Assembly: GCA_014706295.1 (NCBI GenBank)
Contig: JACSVZ010000007.1
Location: 59,472,975 to 59,536,974 of the forward strand
Reading direction: 5' to 3'
Source of the DNA: Lycocorax pyrrhopterus obiensis
Taxonomy: Eukaryota > Chordata > Aves > Passeriformes > Paradisaeidae
Length of the DNA stretch: 64,000 nt
In this document: in pieces, positions 1 through 12,000 of the stretch
Layout: each line of letters begins with the position of its first letter
How positions within the stretch are numbered: position 1 is the stretch's first letter
The notes under the pieces: model-generated
What the model was told of the DNA's origin: nothing
The model's input: the letters and a program-made list of their open reading frames with translations, nothing else
Databases searched by the model: none
Position numbers and translations under genes: made by a program

Positions 1-3000
1 TGGAGCAACTGGAAATGTCAGGGTATTACATCTATTCTAGTGTTGCATGCTAGGAGGACTGCATGGCAGAGGAGGCAAAGGCAGGATCCATCCATTTTTG
101 CATTGTTCACCTGTGGGCCTTTGCATGCTGTTTCCTCTCCCTCCCCGCCAAGCTTTTCTTTGGGGGTAATTTAAGAAAGAAAGATTAAAAGCCCTTATTT
201 CTGTTCTCGGCATGCATTTCTCCCATCCCCAGGTGTCTCACCCTGAAAGCATCCAGGATACAGGTCCTCCCTTCCCACCTTACGGCTCATTCCCAAAGCA
301 TCCGCCCTTGCCCTTAGCGGCGTCATTCCTCATCCTCGGCTCTCTCCGTCGGGATATCGCTGGCATGATTTCCTACCTTTCGGGCTTTAGGGAAGCCGGG
401 TGACGGTGCCCTGGTGCCCGCTGGGGCTGGCCAGGGTTGGAGGTGGTGGCGTCGGGCTCCTGGGTGCCTCCTGCCCGCGGACACACCCAGAGCCGGGCTT
501 AGCCTTGTGTCACACAAAGAAAACGCAGCTTCGGCAAGGAGGGCGACAGCGCCGGGGCACGGCGGGATGGCCCCCCGCTTCCTACTTTGCTGTAGGATTG
601 CTTTAAAAAAAACCACATTAATCCTTTCATTATGCTCCCGAGCACTCGTTCGGGGGTAAAATATTGCGGTGATGTTGTCTCGCTGCCGCGTAGGCGAAGG
701 GAACAATGGCATCTCCCTTTTGGGCTGATTTTCAGCGTGTTTTGAGCGGGTCGGTGTCTGCGCTGGGTGGGGCTGGCCACCTTCCCGGGTGCCTTGGACA
801 GCTTTTCAGCCATTTTTAGTCGGCTTCACACTTCCCCGCCAGCATCCAGCCTTTGTTTTGATAAAAGACAGTCTCTGTGACGCTGCTCGGTGGGCAGATT
901 AGAGGGAGAAAAGCTAGCGGCTGATCCTGCCAGGCGGGCTGGGGCTGCTCGGGGCAGGCTTTGTTTGGATGTATTTTTTAATTTTAAGGTGCATGTTTAC
1001 GCTGAATAGTCAGTTCAAGATGCTGATGCTCACAGCAGGGTCCCCGGGAGAGAGATTACTCCACAGCATCATCTCTTTAAAGGGTCCAGCATGCTTGCAG
1101 ACATAGTTTGATAAACGCAGCTCGATGCAACAGAAGCTGGAAAACCTTCCTAAAGTGCTTTTTGGGGAGGGGTGGGCATGGGAAGACGTTTCAGACGCTT
1201 GTCTCTAGGGAGCTTGCTATTTTTGCAATCTCAATTCAGCATCTAATTGTGTTTAGGAACGGAGGTTTTTTTAAGGAAGATGAGTAGCTGGAAAGTAAAC
1301 AGATGCACCTGTTAAATGCCAGGCTCCAGCAGCTCCGGCTTTCCACGCCGAAATGAAGGGCAAGGGTTTTCCATACGTTTCTGGGATTCATTAAGCTTAT
1401 ATAGGAGAGTTACAACCAAACTTCAGGGTCTTTTCATCTGAGCTTTGCAGATAAACTTCCTCGTAGGGTGGGGTTTGGGTTTGGGTTTTTCTTCAAAAAT
1501 GCTCAATATTTTGCTGATTCTTTTAAAAACATTGATTTGCTGAGTCAGTTTGCTGAACCACCTGTTTTTAGAACCAAATGGAGTATTTCCTTTCTTTAGC
1601 AGAAAAAAAAAATTTCATAAATTAAAAAGGGGGAATAATGAAGGTCATGTTGCTGTTGTTTAATTAATAATAATAGTGGGGCTTCTCTTCTTTAGTGCTT
1701 TCCTTTTGAAAGTGGGGTAGATTTGATGAAAATTGAATGACACAATATGTCCCATGCTGATAAGAAAAAAAATCCCAGGTCTGAAAAAATCAACGCAGTT
1801 AAAATAAATCACTTGCCTCACTTCCACAGCATTTGCATATTTTTTTCTTTTCCTTGGGTGGTGCTTTATGATTCCAAAATGATCCTGCAGAAAACATTAA
1901 ATAGCCATAGAATATTATTTCTGTCATCAAAATTCTTTGATCAGTCCCAGATAAAATAGAGGAAATTTAAAATTCAGAAGAATGAAGACTAAAGATGATT
2001 CATTGATTCCTTTAATATCTATTATTCATGTTGTCTCTGTCTCAACCTGGAATATCAGTTTTGTGCAAATCTGGAGTTGTATAATTTTGCCATCTTGATT
2101 GTCAATGGAATTATGGTTCCTCCCTGAAAAGTCTGGAATGTGTCTGTGAGTGTAACAGATGCAGAGAGAAACCTCAGTAAATACAGAGCATATTTTTACT
2201 GAAATTATGCAGATACAACAACGAGATTAACAAAAGTTTTGATTACTAAACAACCAAGCCTGCAACTAACTGTATCATTGAATTGATCATGGAGTACTTG
2301 TAATTGGTGTCAAATTGGGTGGGGATCACAAGAAGCTGCAGAGACTCTTGGTGAAGCTTTGACTTTGCCCCACTCAGTCGAGGTGCTGTTATTTCCCTTG
2401 CAGTGAATCAACTGCTGCTGCTGCACACATTTAGAAATACTGTTTTTTACCTGCTCATCCTGCAGGTACGGCAGGATTAGAGCAAAGGCAGATTGTGATC
2501 CAGCCCTTGGGTGAGCAGGACCGTAATTCACCCCTGCTGGGCGTCTGCTTCATTCAAAATGTTAGCACGGGTGGCTTTGGGGAATTGCAGCGACTTCCAC
2601 GCCCAAGTCATGTCCGAACTGGAAGGTGATGCATTTGAAGCAGGCTGCGATGGAGCCATGCATAATGCATGAGTGTGAGGAGAAATGTCCCCGCCTGGGC
2701 GTGCTGGCGGCTGTGGGCCTTGGAGGAGCAGCCTGCAGCCAGTGCCAGCCGTGTGTGTGACACGAGTGTGTGACAGAGAGCACAGCTTCCCGCTGGGAGC
2801 TGCTGGGCGAGGGCAGCCTCCAGCTTCAGGTGCAGGAGCAGGTCCCTGTGCCTTCCCCAGGGACTCAGCTCAGCTCAGCAGGACACAGGTTCACACCCTG
2901 CTAGAGAGGCTCTCTGGATTAGGAAGGACATAGAACCATAGAATATCCTGAGTTGGAAGGGACCCACTGTGATCACCAAAGTTCAATTTCTGGTCCTGCA

Positions 3001-6000
3001 CAGGGCACCCCAACAATCCCACCCTGTGTCTGAGAGCACTGTCCAAATGTTCCTTGAACTGTCAGGTGTGGTGCTGTGACCACTGCCCTGGGGAGCCTGT
3101 TCCAGTGTCCAACCACCCTCTGGGTGAGAACCTTTTCCTAATATCCAACCTAAACCTCCCCTGACACAGCTCCAGCCATTCCCTCAGGTCCTGTCACTGG
3201 TCACCAGAGATAAGAGATCAGTGCCCAAGTTTGCACCCCAGCTGGGTGGAGTTACTTGATGTCAGTACACTGGTCCTCATGAATATTCCCTTTTCCACTC
3301 TTCCTTCTACCCGCCAACTCCTGGGTGGTCTGAAGTGTCAGGCTTGCTCCTGCAGCTTCAACCTTCTGTGAGACGTGTTAAAAAAGAAAAATGTAAAGAA
3401 CCAGAGACACAGGCCCATGAACTGTTCGTAGAAATGATCCTAAATATTACCCACATTATAATTATAACTTAATGTGGAAAAGGACTGCAGACTTCATCAA
3501 ATCCATCTAGTTGACATAGCTCTGCTGGGACTGCAGTTATTGATTATCATTTCCTTGGCAGCTGGTTTCAGAGAGCCAGCTTCCTTACTTGATTGGTATA
3601 TCCATTGGTTTCCAAAGGGTGATGGGAAGCTGCAGCAACTGTTCATGGCGATGTTCCCCACTTTAAGACTGATAAAGAATTTCGATGGCAATAACATGGT
3701 TGCATGCTGTTAATCTGTAATCTTATTGACAGTTGTGAAGTCTAATTACAGCTTTATAATGAGAATATAACTTCAGCCAGTTGGTGCCTTCAGTGCTTTC
3801 CTGAAAATATTGTGGGCTGATCTCTCAGCTGCGGTCCACTTGATAAAGATCTGTCCCAGTATTTGGTTCTTATGTTGGATCTTGGTAGGGCTAAAACCTT
3901 GGAACCAAGTAACCACTTGCTGTCAGCAATTTAGCTAATAGTTTCATAAAACTAGACCAAATTAGGGGGAATTTATTTCCTAATTTGACAGATGATTTCC
4001 TGTGAAGTTTGAAGGAAATTTGTCAAGATTATTTACCACTTTCAGATTTGCTTTCATTTTTTTTTTGTCACTGATGCAGACATTGTATCAGTTCTTCCTC
4101 CAGCACGTTCCTGTTGGTGGCAAAAAACAAAAAAAATCTGTGTTCTGCACATCTGCTGTGTCATCACAGAATCACAGAATGGTTTGGGATGGAAGGGACC
4201 TTAAAGACCATCCAGTTCCAACCCCCTTCCATGGCCAGGGACACCTTCCACCAGACCAGGTTGCTCAAAGCCATGTCTTTTAAGAACTGATGGACAACAT
4301 TCTTTCATTGCCAGAACAAGGCGAAAATTCCCCCAAAGTAAGAGTATTTTAAGGTATTCCCTGAGGATTAATTTAAACTCCATCAAGAGGGTGATGGTGG
4401 GGCAATAGCTGAAGGCAGTATTGGAGGGCTGCTTTTTTTTTCATTAGGTGTCTGGAAAGTGAGTTCTGGTGAGGCTTTTTGATATCAGAAGGGGTACTTT
4501 CTCCACATCATATTTAATTATAAATAACATAGGCCTGAACCACTCATTTTGAAAATCTGCAGGTTTTCAAACATTTGGATAGAGTCTAAGAGGGAGTCCA
4601 GGTCTATTCCTTTGGTCCAGGAGCATCTTGGGAAAATCTTAACATTTCCATAGCATTATGTGCACTCAGAGACTGCATTGAGGGGCTCTGCTTGGTCTCC
4701 TTGGTTTCTGCCCACTTAAGGTGAGAGCCGTAACATCCTCCACAGAAACTGGCCAAGGCAGGCAGTGATACAATTTGATGAGCAGGAGTTGTGTGTTTCT
4801 CCTGCTGCTGTGCTCAGTCCTGGTCTTAAAGCATCTCTCAGGTGAAAATGAAAATAACAACAGCGTAATGATCAATAGCAGCACCAATCACATCATCATT
4901 AATAATTGGTAATAATAAATGCTACAATGGACTTGTGGTTGTAGGGTTGAGTTTTTACTGGCAATCCTCTTTTACTGCCAATCCTCTTCTGTCTACCCAA
5001 GCCTACTCTGGTGCCTCACACAAGGCAATCAATCAATTACTTTTTTGCTCACATCTTGATCTTGCAGGTGTTGTAGGATATAACATGGAGGGAATGTATG
5101 TATCAAGTTTTTCCTTTTCCCTGATCCTGTTCTTGTTCCAGGTCTCCTCTCATCAGACTCTGGGGACCAAGAAGGTCTGAACTTTTAAGTAAAGTCTTGA
5201 AACAGGTGGATGATAAAGATATAAAGCTGAACTGAGGACAGGACGTTAATGGTCAGAGTGTGTACAAGAGGTAGAGGTATGGGGAGATTCCTCAAGGCTG
5301 GAGACGAAGGATCAGGAGATATGCCTCGTGAAACAGCACAGATACTCTGCCTTGGCTCTGCTGCTCATCACAGCAGTCTCCTGAAAGCACCAGACTGCTC
5401 ATTAAACTGTGTATCCATCTGTATTACATTAGAATCAAATCTGTTGTGGGGAGGGGAGCAATGTCCACATTGGATCCTTCACTGGAGAGGAGAGGGAAAG
5501 CCTGTCCTGTGGTTAAAGCTGCAAACTGGGCTTGCTTTGAGTGTGAGCAATATTTATTTTTACTCCAAAACCTACAGCATTGTCATATTTGTTGTCAAAT
5601 AGTTTTGTGACAATGCTATAAACAAGATTGTTCTTCTTAATTTTTTTAAATTGTGTTTCCTGATCTTTTCACTCCCAGAAGGTCTGTGGAATGCCTTATG
5701 AAATCATTTATGTTTATGAAGTTGTAACATTACACTGTGTACAGAAGTAAAGGCTGTGTACGGAGAGGTTTTTCTCACTTCTCTTAAAAACTTACTAGAT
5801 AGGGAGTGAAGCTGTACAACCCATTGATTTTACCTCCTCAGGAGGCCTGGTGGTACCTCCATGGTGGGGAGGGCAGCTTGAACACTTCCAAGGGTGTTAG
5901 TAGTGTGCTAAAGAGCGTACAACCTTTTATATAATCATCAAGGCCCATGGGCCTCATTTGAAGGCTGGCTACCAGGAGTTTGCTCACAATTTTTGTACCA

Positions 6001-9000
6001 ACTTCCATGGAAATCCTACTTGATGCATGATCAGTTTTCACAGTTGTTGCAGTAGTGGAAAAATTTGCAAAGTCAAAAGGAGAGAAGAGAGATTTTCAGA
6101 GAAGAAGCTGTGAAAGATTTGAGTTGTCCGGTCTCTGCTTGGTCTATCATTAATTTTCATACTAAAATGCTTCCTTTGAGACATGGAATGGGAAGATCCC
6201 CATTTTTCCCTCAGAAGTATATTTGGAAAACATAACCGTGCAGGAGGACATTTTAGCTACAGGTTGGTTCACATCCTCTCTTCTCCCTCTGGGATCTCTG
6301 CTCAGGAGGCTGGGCCTGCAGCTGCCCCACACCACGAGGCTTCTGGGGACCGTGTAAACCACCAAAGCCCAGCCCTTGTGTTTCCAGGTCCTGAGAAGAA
6401 TGGATTCAGGAGCATTTTTAATTAGTCTGCCTTGGCACTGCCCTTTCCAGCCCCCACATCTGTCTTCTGGCTTTTTTTTGGCAACAAATACTGAGGAGCA
6501 GAAACATTTTCTGCTGCAAGCCATGGTAAGAGCTGTGAGAGCTTTCAGGCGCTAGGGAGCCGTTCCTTGCTGGCACAAGCACTGCCTGCTGCTGCTGTTT
6601 CTTACATTTGTGAGGTTAATTTTAGCTTGCCCCACAAGCATGGGTATTTACCAGCTGTTCATATTAACAGGTGGTTTCTTGTACCATAGAGTTCACCTTT
6701 TCTAGTCTGAGAGTTGGCCCCAAGTGCAGGATCCCGTTCGTTTAGTCAGATGAGGTTCTGCCATAAAGTATGGCTTTAAAGCACTGTTTTGGCACCCTTG
6801 AAAAATCTTTCAACTAGAGGACTACTTGAGTAACATTTTGCAAGTTCTGCTGTGAGTTAAAAAGCACAAGCAGGCGATACTTGCAGATAAACAGCTCATC
6901 AGACACGCTTCTCCAGAAAAACTCTTCGAAGGCAGTGGCAGTGACCTGCAGCGCTGCTGTCTTAAAGATGGTTGGTAATTCTTCCTTAATAAATGCAAAT
7001 AATTTTGAGTCTGAGGCAGTTCTGGCAAAACCCAGAGTCCTTTTATACTTCCACGAATGACTCAGACCTCTGGTGAGTTGTACTGTAAAGAGTGCAAAGT
7101 GAGTGATGTTGCTTCCCTCCTTCCAGGAGGCTGAAGGGAGATCATGGAAAGCTACAGCTGAACAGCTTCTGCATGTTAATGGGCACGGTCAGGATTTTAC
7201 AGTAGTGATTTTCAAAACAGAAGGAGCCCAGCCCTCAAGTGAAGCCAAGGCTGATTTCAATGCCCAAACCCCTTTTGCAAATCCTCACTGCAAACTGGGT
7301 GGTTTGAAGTTGGCGTTTTGGCTCTCGGAAGTGGATCTTGCTCAGCCAAACAGACTGAGCCCCTGTCCAATTGCATGCACATCACACATCGACAGCCTCA
7401 CGTGGCACCAGCCTCCTGCCTCATGAATATTCAGCGTGCATTGCTCAGAATTGTGCCATTGTGGTGGGGTCTGGGCAGCACCATGCACACACACACCCCC
7501 TCCCAGTAAAACGCCCAGCGCTTGCAGGACTCTGCACCACACTAGGACCTTTTACTCTTTCCCTTCTGATTGACCAAAGCACTTGAATATTGTGTGGTTA
7601 ATTCATGCTGTGAGGGATCCTCTGTCCTTTAATTTATCTGGGGAATGCTGTACCCACCTTAGAGCTGGGCTGGAAGCTGTCTCAGCCTGGCCAAGCATGG
7701 GGCCAGCACGTGCTGGCGAGTGGCACTGCAGAGGAGAGTGTGTGTGTGAAAGCTGCAGTTCCAGCTCGCCTCCTGGCCCTGTCGTCCTCATTCCCACTGT
7801 GTCCCCATGTGCTGGGGAGGCTGCTCTGAGCCTGGCTGGTTGTCTCTTCAGTATGCCAAGGAAGGGGTGCAGGCACGAACAGGCAGCTGCCCTTCAGCAA
7901 AGGCTCAGGCACTGGTCATACTTAGTGACCTGTTGAAAGACATTAAACCCATGGAGTCAGAGAGTGTTTGGGAGGAGTTGTTTGGTATCTTAATCAGTTT
8001 TACATGAATGGAGGCTGAGATGAAATTCAAAGCAGAAATATAAATGTGGTGGACAACTTCATCTTTAATTTTCATTCCTGTTTAGAATGAAAAAGAAAGG
8101 GTGTGAAGAGGGTTGATGCAAGGCTGGATTGACTTGATGGTCAAGGAGAAAATTTCTTATTCCTTTGCTCCTTGGTCTCTATTTACAGCACCAGACACTG
8201 ATGTGACAGGTATTTTGGCTCTGCTGTAAGTGGTTACAGGAGAAAACGGCACTCTGAGGAAGCCAGGCAAAGGATCCCAGCTGGTGCATTCTTCACCCAG
8301 TGCACCTCTGCCTGCTTTTAAGGGAGATTTGTTTACGTAAGGAAATGTAGGACAAAAATGTGTTTGACTACTGTCTCAGCAAGAAAGCATTTCTTTACCA
8401 AGAGGGTGGTAAAACCCTGGAACAAGCTTCCATTGGTCAATGCCCCAAACCTATCAGTGTTCCAGAGGCATTTGGAAAATGCCCTCAACAACGTGCTTTA
8501 GCTTTTGGTCAGCCCTGAACTGGTCAGGCTGTTAGAGTAGGTGGTGGTTGTAGGTGCCTCCCAACTGAAATAGTTTATTCTATTCTATTCTATTCTATTC
8601 TATTCTATTCTATTCTATTCTATTCTATTCTATTCTATTCTCTCACATTCCATTCCAATAATGTAGAAAGCCTTTGAAGTGACTGAAGCTGCAACTGAAG
8701 GAGAAAACATGGCTCTGACAGGTGTAGCTCAGGTGTTTTTAGCAGCATCTAAATTCCAGGGGAACTGATACAGCTCAAATCCCTGAGGCCTGTCAACCAA
8801 ATTCTCCCCAAGTCTCCACTGATTTCCAGTCCTGGATTCTCCTTCTCCCCCTTCCCTGCCCAAGGAGCAGTGAAGTTCACCTCCCTCCTGTATCACCTTT
8901 TGCAAAGAGGTTCAGCTGAGCCCCTCCTCCTTAAGGGAGAGGAGGAGGAATGGCTGCAGGAGCAGCAAATCCCACCCGAACAGCTTGACAGGGCAGCTGG

Positions 9001-12000
9001 GATAGTGCTGGGATAGTGCTGCAGCTCCCTATCCCTTCGAGGGAGATGAGGAGGAGGCAGATGTGCTTCCTGCCCTTGAAAATCCTGACAGATCTGGCAG
9101 GCCGTGGGTGGGGGCGGAATGTGTTCCCAGGCTGGACCTGGGCACTGGGAGAGCCGTGTAAAAATCATTCAATTCGTATCTCCCTTTTCTATGCTGAGAT
9201 TTTCCAACTAGCAGTTGGCACTTTTTTTTTTCCATGCACATGGGAATGTTCGCCTCAGGTCTAAAAGACACAGAATCCCTCTCATCCAGGTCTCCTTTGG
9301 CTGGAGAAAGAGGCCAGATGCTTTTCATCTCCTCCCTCGTGCATGCATGTCCCCAGAACTGTGTCACTTGGCCTCTGTCCATCTCGCTCTGATCCTTTCC
9401 TTACCTGATACAGCTGGGTAAATATCCCAGTCATTCCATGGCAGGAACAGACAACTTTTGGCTTATACACATACCTGGTCAAGTCTCTCTTGGGTAACTC
9501 AGCACCTTCCTTTTTGAGGGGAATGAGAAAATGCAGTTTGGCATCTCTCTGCATGAGAATGCAGCCCACTGCCTGTCTGCAGGCGTATGGGTTGGAAGAT
9601 CATCGAAAGAAAAAGGCTTAGTTGCTGGTTTTGGATCTTATAATTAATTGGGATTGACTCAGGGAACTCTGTTGGAGTTGGGTTTGTATTTTTTGGCTCA
9701 GCTCTCATTTGTTTGCCCCTCTACTGCCCATGTCCCAGGGAGTGTTTTCCCCTGCTATGTGTCCTTTTTCTGTCACCAGCAGATGATGTGCCACATACAC
9801 CAGCTCACCTGGGCTTATTTCATTTAATGTTGAGGGTTTGTGTGCTAGAAAACTTAAGTATCTCAAAGTCAGATTTGCATAAATTTCCAGTACTGTCCTC
9901 TGACAGAGTAATTTTTGAGGATAAAAAATATCATCTTGTGAATAATCACAAGATTGTAGAATTGTTTGGGTTGGAAGAAACTTTAAAGATCATCTCATTC
10001 CAACCCTCCTGCCATGGGCAGGGACAACTTCCACTTGTGCCAAGCCCCATCCAACCTGTCCTGGAACACTTCCAGGGATGGGGCAGCCACAGTTTCTCTG
10101 GGCAACCTGTGCCAGGGCCTCACCACCCTCACAGAAAATGTAATACCTCCTGTCCAAAGGCTGGTGAAAGCACCCAGCTGTTGTGCTGCAGGATTTTGCA
10201 GCACCTTTCCTGAAAAAGAATATGAAAAACAGCCAAACCTGCGTGCTTGTGTTCGGGATGCCATTTTGTAAGGACGGTTTGCAAGGATGGAGCCGTGTGC
10301 TCAGCACCTCAGCGCTGTGAGCAACCTGTAGATCTCCAGCTGGCTCCTGCAGAACACCTGTGTCTGCTGCTAAACCTCCTCATACAGATGCTCTGATGAT
10401 GCTGTAAATGCATTTTGGAGCATTCCCCACTCCCTGCGCCAGGGTTTCTGTGGGAAGCAGACGTGAGCATGTATCTGTAAAAGACTGGTCCCTGTTTTGG
10501 GGAGTCAGCACCCAGGATCCCATAACAGGCACCAAGGTCCCTTGTCCCGTGGCTTCCATGCAGCCCATAGGATCCAGTCATGTGTGCTCATGATCACAGG
10601 TCTGGTGCTGAATGCTTAAAAATAGCAAAAGGTTATTATAGAGTGTATGTTGATGGAGAGTATAATTGGGTGTGAATGGTTCACGAAGAGAAGAGAGCTC
10701 GGTAATACAACACCAATTTTGGCATTCAAGCCTATCACTGTAAAGCCAGGCTAATACATTTAATAGTAATGAGTAATGTAACTCATTGACTCAAGGCAAA
10801 CATGTCGTGGTGACTCACAATTTTTGGAGATTAGATGATAAGGACTAGGAGGCTGGATTAATTTTGTTTCTTAGTATCTGTGACTTCTTTTTTTTTTTTT
10901 CCTGACAGATTGCAGTTTTCCTGAATTTACTCTTTGTTCAGAATGATTTGACAAGTGGCATCTCTCAAATCTGTTTGGCTGGTGGTGTGTTCAAGCTGTT
11001 CTTGAGGACTTGTGCAGTGTGTGAAATTAAAGCTGTTTTGTTTAGATTGTCATGAGCACATTCTCTGGCTGGATGAAGAGTCCTCTCAGAAACAGGTTGA
11101 GGGTGTAAACAGATTAAATGCACCTTTATGGACTGGATATTCCACAGTCCTTTCATTAAATTTTGCTTTTTAGTGGCTGTCTCCGATGCTAAATTTTTTT
11201 GCTGGAGAGGTTGAAATAAACTATACAAAGTGGGTGAAAAACACTGTAAAAATTAAGTGCTTAACAAATGTAAAAATGCACCAGTTGAAAAGGGTCTTAT
11301 GCACTTGTTTTGTTCTAACCAGCACCTCCTGTGGACAGGGGAAGTTATATAACAAGCAGAAAGCTTTTTTTTTTTTTTTTTTTCCTTTTTAGTATTTCTG
11401 AGATGGTAGGATTGAGTAGCAAGAGAGATTTATTCTATATTTGAAGGCCTTACCTGAAAAATGGTTTCCCAGTCATGGAACTATTAAGCAGTGGCAAAGC
11501 CAGGAGTCTTTTCTTTTCTCAAAACTAATGAAACAACAAAATTGAATTGTCGAAACTGTGAGTGGGAAAGTGGTTTATAGTGGCTAGCCCCAAACTTTCT
11601 CATTCATTTTTCAACAACCAAAACTGGAAAACACTTTGATCGAGCATTTGGCATTTGAACTTGTGAAAAAAGAACTAAAAATTTGGAATTCTCAGATTGA
11701 GTAAATGCAAGGAAGGTTGAAGTCTTCCATACAGCCCTAGCAACAACACAAACCCCAGCTTGCACTTGCCTTGCTGCTGCAAGAGACCCACCCACCGTGC
11801 TGCGCTTGGAGATACTCATCCATCTTATCTAACCCAGGCACAGGCACGAGGAAAACAAGGATTTCAAGTAGGTCATCGGTCGTAATTTCCTCAGCGCGTC
11901 GCTCACGTCCCTTCGCTGCTCCTGCTGAGGAGCTCCTGTTGATGCTGCTCTGAGCAGGAGCACCACTGCTCCCCTCGCCCTCCTGCAAGGACTCCGAGGG

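Noticed and set aside
8576..8640. TATTC array considered as a CRISPR-like or satellite repeat
   Set aside because: Units are 5 bases with no spacers: a plain microsatellite.
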